Shown one piece after another: positions 60,307 through 64,000 of a DNA stretch of 64,000 nt. Each line of letters opens with the position of its first letter. Within the stretch, counting starts at the first letter, position 1. This DNA is from an uncultured Shewanella sp. (GTDB taxonomy: Bacteria > Pseudomonadota > Gammaproteobacteria > Enterobacterales > Shewanellaceae). The stretch spans positions 32,246 to 96,245 of the forward strand of contig NZ_CANMUW010000015.1 in assembly GCF_947501225.1 (NCBI RefSeq), given 5' to 3'. The notes beneath the pieces were generated by a model, which made no database searches, was not told where the DNA came from, and saw only the letters and a list, made by a program, of their open reading frames with translations. The position numbers and the translations under genes were made by a program.

Positions 60307-60522
60307 TTAAGCGATAGCTTCTAATGAGGCCTCTGAATCTGAGTGGGAGGGGCTCCTCTCCACTCTCTGCCATACTTTCTCATGAAAATAGAAGACAATG
60401 GTGTTAACGGCCGGTTCTATAAGGGCTATAGCACCACCGATGACGGCGCTGCCGGTAAGTAGATAAGTTACGGTGAATGCGACACTGAAATGTAATATTG
60501 CGAAAGTGATAGTCTTAGTCAT
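60307..60522 (-). CDS. DUF2061 small membrane protein
   Basis: From the ATG at 60522, after a GGGGG ribosome-binding site, the protein is 71 aa, with two membrane helices (AILHFSVAFTVTYLLTG, VIGGAIALIEPAVNTIVFYF) and the DUF2061 pattern KTITFAILHF...HEKVW. The frame opens five codons earlier. Function is unknown; homologues are widespread in marine gammaproteobacteria. Confidence 0.82.
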   Translation of the reverse strand: MTKTITFAILHFSVAFTVTYLLTGSAVIGGAIALIEPAVNTIVFYFHEKVWQRVERSPSHSDSEASLEAIA

Positions 60523-60635
60523 GTTGACCCCCGTCATTAATTTGGCTAAATGATAATAGTTCTCACTTGGTTTTTGGAGAGGGGTTATTAGATTTGTTTA
60601 ATCGATTTATTCAATTTAAGACTATTTTTGGTTAT

Positions 60636-60680
60636 AAAGCCGTCAGTTTTTATGTCTGCACAGGAAGTTCTGACGGCTTT
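60636..60680 (-). terminator. Possible menB terminator
   Basis: AAAGCCGTCAG and CTGACGGCTTT form a perfect 11-bp stem with a 23-base loop, 58 bases beyond menB. The T tract is short (TTTATAA). Confidence 0.5.
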
Positions 60681-60737
60681 TGGGGACAGGTGCCCGGGTT
60701 GACTAAGTTTCGAGCTCATCTCTGTCCGGGAAGTAAG

Positions 60738-61643
60738 TTAGTAATGCCAAGGAAAGGCTGAGAAATCCTGCTCCCGCTTCTCAAGGAAGGAGTCTCTTCC
60801 CTCTTTAGCTTCATCGGTGCCATAGGCTAAGCGTGTTGCTTCACCTGCAAACAGTTGCTGTCCGACAAGGCCATCGTCGGGTAAATTGAAACCATACTTA
60901 AGCATACGCATAGCCGTTGGTGACTTGGAGTTAATCTCTCTGGCCCAGTTCAGGGCTTCTGTTTCAAGTTCTGCATGTGGGATAGAGCGGTTTACCATGC
61001 CCATATCGAATGCTTCGTCGGCGCTGTAATTAAAACCAAGGAAGAAAATTTCTCTAGCACGCTTCTGACCAATCATCTTAGCAAGATAGGCGCTGCCATA
61101 GCCTGAATCGAAGCTACCTACATCCGGATCTGTTTGCTTAAAGATGGCATGCTCTTTCGATGCCAGGGTGAGATCACAGACAACATGTAGACTGTGCCCG
61201 CCACCTACGGCCCAGCCGGGAACGACGGCAATAACCACCTTAGGCATAAATCGAATCAAACGTTGCACTTCGAGTATGTGAAGACGCCCCATACGGGCTA
61301 AATCGGGTGTTCCCTGCTCGGCTCCTTCATATTTATAGCCATCTTTACCACGAATACGTTGATCGCCACCGGCACAGAATGCCCAGCCACCATCTTTTGC
61401 CGATGGGCCATTACCGGTTAACAGTACGCAGCCTACATCAGACCATTGTCTTGCATGATCCAATGCCGTGTATAGCTCATCAACGGTTTTAGGGCGAAAG
61501 GAGTTCCTACACTCAGGGCGGTTTATTGCGATACGTACAGTGCCTTGATCTTTAGCTCTGTGATAGGTGATATCTTCAAAATCAAATCCGGAAACCTGAT
61601 CCCATAGCGTGGGATCAAAAATGTCTGAAACCTGCTGACTCAT
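60738..61643 (-). CDS. menB: 1,4-dihydroxy-2-naphthoyl-CoA synthase MenB
   Basis: MenB closes the second ring of menaquinone, the low-potential quinone used in anaerobic respiration. The 301-aa crotonase-fold protein has RIAINRPECRNSFRPKTVDEL split as RIAINRPECRNS and FRPKTVDEL, the WAFCAGGDQRIRG oxyanion-hole loop, VIAVVPGWAVGGGHSLHVVCD and TDPDVGSFDSGYGSA. The length fits the long MenB type. It stands apart from other men genes. Menaquinone made here feeds systems such as the periplasmic flavocytochrome encoded at 49.5-51.4 kb. Confidence 0.95.
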   Translation of the reverse strand: MSQQVSDIFDPTLWDQVSGFDFEDITYHRAKDQGTVRIAINRPECRNSFRPKTVDELYTALDHARQWSDVGCVLLTGNGPSAKDGGWAFCAGGDQRIRGKDGYKYEGAEQGTPDLARMGRLHILEVQRLIRFMPKVVIAVVPGWAVGGGHSLHVVCDLTLASKEHAIFKQTDPDVGSFDSGYGSAYLAKMIGQKRAREIFFLGFNYSADEAFDMGMVNRSIPHAELETEALNWAREINSKSPTAMRMLKYGFNLPDDGLVGQQLFAGEATRLAYGTDEAKEGRDSFLEKREQDFSAFPWHY

Positions 61644-61765
61644 GATTATTAGCCTTTTATACCCAAATTTAGATTGAGCAAAGGCTAGGCTGAAACCGAA
61701 CTCAGGTCAATCTTCAGTTTCTATAAATGACTATCTATACGATAGACATTGGAGTTGTTGTAATG

Positions 61766-62119
61766 CTATCTAAGCTTGTCGCAAATGAAAAAGAGGTTAT
61801 CTTTGTTGAAACTATCATGCTTCTTTATGCTTCCGCTGCAGTATTCCTCTTTAAACTCCTGCAGGCTATATTCAGAGGCGAGAATGTCGTCCAGGGCTCT
61901 TAACTCCTGTTCGGACATACGTTGGCCAATCTCTTTTTTCAGATGTGAAACTCTGTTATCAACCCTGATCACCTTGGTGCCTGTCATTGAATCTAATTTA
62001 CGCTCAATTTTCTGTAATAGTTCATCTGATTTAGCAATAGGTTCATCGAGTTTATTGGTTTCAGTTGCCAGGTAATATAGCAAACCGGCACCTAACCCTA
62101 ATATTATCCAGCCTCTCAT
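61766..62119 (-). CDS. Hypothetical membrane-anchored protein
   Basis: I do not recognise the family. The 117-aa product has one N-terminal hydrophobic helix (WIILGLGAGLLYYLAT) and a charged soluble part with two Cys (EEYCSG and FICDKL), which could be disulfide-linked if it is periplasmic. It is transcribed divergently from ccoG with 89 bases between them. Confidence 0.6.
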   Translation of the reverse strand: MRGWIILGLGAGLLYYLATETNKLDEPIAKSDELLQKIERKLDSMTGTKVIRVDNRVSHLKKEIGQRMSEQELRALDDILASEYSLQEFKEEYCSGSIKKHDSFNKDNLFFICDKLR

Positions 62120-62208
62120 TTTTTAACCCAACTTTGATGAATAAAATGTAATATAACAGGTATAATAAGCTAATTTTCGTGCAATATTAAAGCGGTAAGG
62201 TTACAAAG

Positions 62209-63639
62209 ATGAGCACAGAGTCTGAAAAAAAGGATTATTCGAAGGCTAAACGAATCAAGATCCATCAACCTGATGAAAATAAGGCTGATCGATTTAATCC
62301 ACGTAATCGAATTTATGTTCGAGCCGTAGATGGTTTATGGAGTCAACTCAGAAGGCGGTTAGGCTGGATTGCTATGCTCTTTTTTCTTATTTTGCCTTGG
62401 ATCCCCTGGGGAAACCGACAAGCAGTTTGGTTTAATTTAGGCGAACAGAAGTTCCATATTTTCGGTTTAACTATCTGGCCTCAGGATCTGACCCTGTTAG
62501 CAGCCTTCCTGATGATAGCCGCATTTGGCTTATTCTTTATAACTACCTATCTTGGCAGAGTTTGGTGTGGTTACACCTGTCCACAAACGGTTTGGACCTT
62601 TATTTTTATCTGGTTTGAAGAGAAGTTTGAGGGAGCCCATAACAAACGGATGAAGCTGGATCAGATGCCCTGGAGCTTCAATAAGTTATGGCGGAAGACA
62701 GCAAAGCACCTATCATGGCTATTGATATCTCTGTTAACTGCGATGACCTTTGTCTCTTACTTCGTTCCCACTACTGAAGTTTACATCGATGTCTTTACCT
62801 TAAGTGCCAGTGGGGGAATCTATTTTTGGGTGGTTCTCTTTACTCTTGCTACTTATGGTAATGCAGGGTGGATGAGGGAGATCATGTGTCTCCATATGTG
62901 CCCCTATGCCCGTTTCCAATCTGCCATGTTCGATAAGAATACTTTCATCGTTGGCTATGACAGTAAGAGAGGAGAAACACGAGGACCAAGATCACGTAAG
63001 GCTGACCCTAAAAAGATGGGATTAGGAGACTGTATCGATTGTGATCTGTGTGTACAGGTATGCCCGACTGGGATAGATATTCGAAATGGATTGCAATATG
63101 AGTGTATTAACTGTGGAGCCTGTATCGATGCCTGCGATAAAACCATGGATAGGATGGGTTATGCTAAAGGCTTGATTGCTTATACTACAGAAAATAAGCT
63201 TGAGGGAATTAAACAGAAAGTACTTCGGCCGAAATTGGTTGGCTATGGTGTCGTGCTGGCCGTGATGATGGTGATATTTGTCTATGCAAGTGCAACCATA
63301 GCCCCGCTGCGGGTTGATGTTATCAGGGATAGAAATCAGTTATTCAGAGAGAATAATGATGGTTTGATTGAAAACACATTTACACTGAAGATTCTTAATA
63401 AGACAGAGTCGGCTCATGACTATAAACTAGCCGTAGAAGGTTTACCTGAATCTCAATGGTACGGCTTACAAGAAGTTCATATTGCCGGTGGGGAAGTACT
63501 GACCCTCCCAATAAGTGTTGCTGTTGATCCTGTGAACCTGTCACGATCCATGACAAAGATAGATTTCAGAGTTACAGCCATTACAGATAATGGTGATGTG
63601 ATAGAAGCGAAACAGGAATCACGCTTCTTCAGCCAGTAA
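62209..63639 (+). CDS. ccoG: Cytochrome c oxidase accessory protein CcoG
   Basis: CcoG (FixG/RdxA) is a membrane Fe-S and copper protein needed for copper delivery to cbb3 oxidase. The 476-aa protein has several membrane helices, GRVWCGYTCPQTVW in the polyferredoxin-like membrane part, two [4Fe-4S] motifs (CIDCDLCVQVCPTG and CINCGACIDAC) and a C-terminal immunoglobulin-like domain. The other cco genes are not in the window. A terminator follows. Confidence 0.95.
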   Translation: MSTESEKKDYSKAKRIKIHQPDENKADRFNPRNRIYVRAVDGLWSQLRRRLGWIAMLFFLILPWIPWGNRQAVWFNLGEQKFHIFGLTIWPQDLTLLAAFLMIAAFGLFFITTYLGRVWCGYTCPQTVWTFIFIWFEEKFEGAHNKRMKLDQMPWSFNKLWRKTAKHLSWLLISLLTAMTFVSYFVPTTEVYIDVFTLSASGGIYFWVVLFTLATYGNAGWMREIMCLHMCPYARFQSAMFDKNTFIVGYDSKRGETRGPRSRKADPKKMGLGDCIDCDLCVQVCPTGIDIRNGLQYECINCGACIDACDKTMDRMGYAKGLIAYTTENKLEGIKQKVLRPKLVGYGVVLAVMMVIFVYASATIAPLRVDVIRDRNQLFRENNDGLIENTFTLKILNKTESAHDYKLAVEGLPESQWYGLQEVHIAGGEVLTLPISVAVDPVNLSRSMTKIDFRVTAITDNGDVIEAKQESRFFSQ

Positions 63640-63688
63640 CTACGGCCACAATAGTTCTTACGAAGAGAATTAGAATAGAAAAAAGTAT

Positions 63689-63714
63689 AAAAAGGGGCTT
63701 ACAGCCCCTTTTTT
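63689..63714 (+). terminator. ccoG terminator
   Basis: AAAAGGGGCT TAC AGCCCCTTTT stem followed by further T, 50 bases after ccoG. Confidence 0.85.
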
Positions 63715-63807
63715 GTGTATAAGCTTCATATTTCGTATTTAAAGTCGCCATATAGCTCGATAAAACCGCACTCAAAGCTATAAATGTCATTTTGTTTCTA
63801 AAACCCC

Positions 63808-63860
63808 TTGTACTCCGAACAGAGTTCTCTATAATGCGCTCCCACTGACACGGCAAAGCA
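63808..63860 (+). promoter_or_regulatory. rRNA operon promoter P1
   Basis: TTGTAC (63808-63813), 16 bases, TATAAT (63830-63835), then GCGCTCCCACTGACACGG. From the -10 box on, this is nearly the E. coli rrnB P1 sequence (TATAATGCGCCACCACTGAC). The region before it is A/T-rich, like an UP element. Confidence 0.85.
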
Positions 63861-63953
63861 GTCTTCTCAAGGAAAGCTGAAAAGCTGTCAGGGCAACAAG
63901 TAAGCTTGATTTTCTTTGTTTTAAACAAAAGCAAATTAAATTTTTAAAAGCAC

Positions 63954-63990
63954 TTGACGCCAACCAAGGAAAGCGTAGAATACGCACCCC
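63954..63990 (+). promoter_or_regulatory. Second rRNA operon promoter
   Basis: TTGACG (63954-63959) and TAGAAT (63976-63981), 16 bases apart, with an A/T-rich stretch upstream and a GC-rich CGCACCCC discriminator, as expected for a tandem stable-RNA promoter. The rRNA genes should start just beyond the window. Confidence 0.7.
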
Positions 63991-64000
63991 TAGCCCGCTC

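Overview
The window reads as the replication-origin region of a marine gammaproteobacterium, almost certainly a Shewanella (Alteromonadales). The evidence is the gene order mioC-oriC-mnmG-rsmG-parAB-atpIBEFHAGDC-glmU beside glyQS, gyrB-recF-dnaN-dnaA, rpmH-rnpA-yidD-yidC-mnmE, the DeoR regulator-glmS pair, multiheme cytochrome/flavoprotein respiration genes, and the sequence flavour of RnpA, MnmE and MenB. The species cannot be fixed from sequence alone.

Layout. 0-3.8 kb: tag, glyQ, glyS. 3.8-7.5 kb: an HDOD protein and the 5-oxoprolinase operon pxpBCA. 7.9-14.3 kb (minus): gyrB, recF, dnaN, dnaA. 14.3-14.7 kb: a GATC- and DnaA-box-rich dnaA/rpmH promoter region. 14.7-18.6 kb: rpmH, rnpA, yidD, yidC, mnmE. 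18.6-19.6 kb: a scar region with a second copy of the mnmE 3' end, a decayed copy of the hrpB 3' end and an origin-like GATC/AT-rich segment. 19.6-23.5 kb (minus): hrpB, a sulfotransferase-like gene and a small unknown gene. 23.7-25.9 kb: an AT-rich foreign two-gene cassette, a restriction-type controller (C) protein with a recognisable C-box and an overlapping nuclease-helicase gene. 26-30.8 kb: a 90-bp palindromic element, a 50-aa membrane microprotein, a LysE exporter, a chemoreceptor and a frameshifted UbiG-like methyltransferase. 31.05-31.95 kb: mioC and oriC. 31.95-45.3 kb (plus): mnmG, rsmG, parAB, the ATP synthase operon and glmU. 45.5-47.7 kb: a TonB-dependent siderophore receptor. 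48-52.8 kb (minus): a DcaP-like porin, a tetraheme cytochrome c, a Tat-exported fumarate-reductase-like flavoprotein and a LysR regulator. 53.4-56 kb: a DeoR regulator and glmS. 56.5-58.9 kb: RidA, a CyuA/UPF0597 protein and a YheO-type regulator. 59-60 kb: an IS481-like transposase lacking a recognisable third catalytic acid. 60.3-63.6 kb: a DUF2061 protein, menB, a small anchored protein and ccoG. The window ends in tandem promoters that match an rRNA operon start.

How it fits together. oriC at about 31.5-31.9 kb divides transcription. The gyrB-recF-dnaN-dnaA block to its left and the mnmG...glmU block to its right both run away from it, with replication. Several ParB-type parS palindromes (7.1, 21.6 and 27.9 kb, plus a variant at 10.4 kb) lie on the left of parAB and presumably anchor origin segregation. 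The most novel candidates are the C-protein-controlled nuclease-helicase cassette, which has no methyltransferase beside it; the split flavocytochrome locus, whose flavoprotein lacks some fumarate-site residues; and the mnmE 3'-end duplication that looks like an old genomic-island attachment scar.
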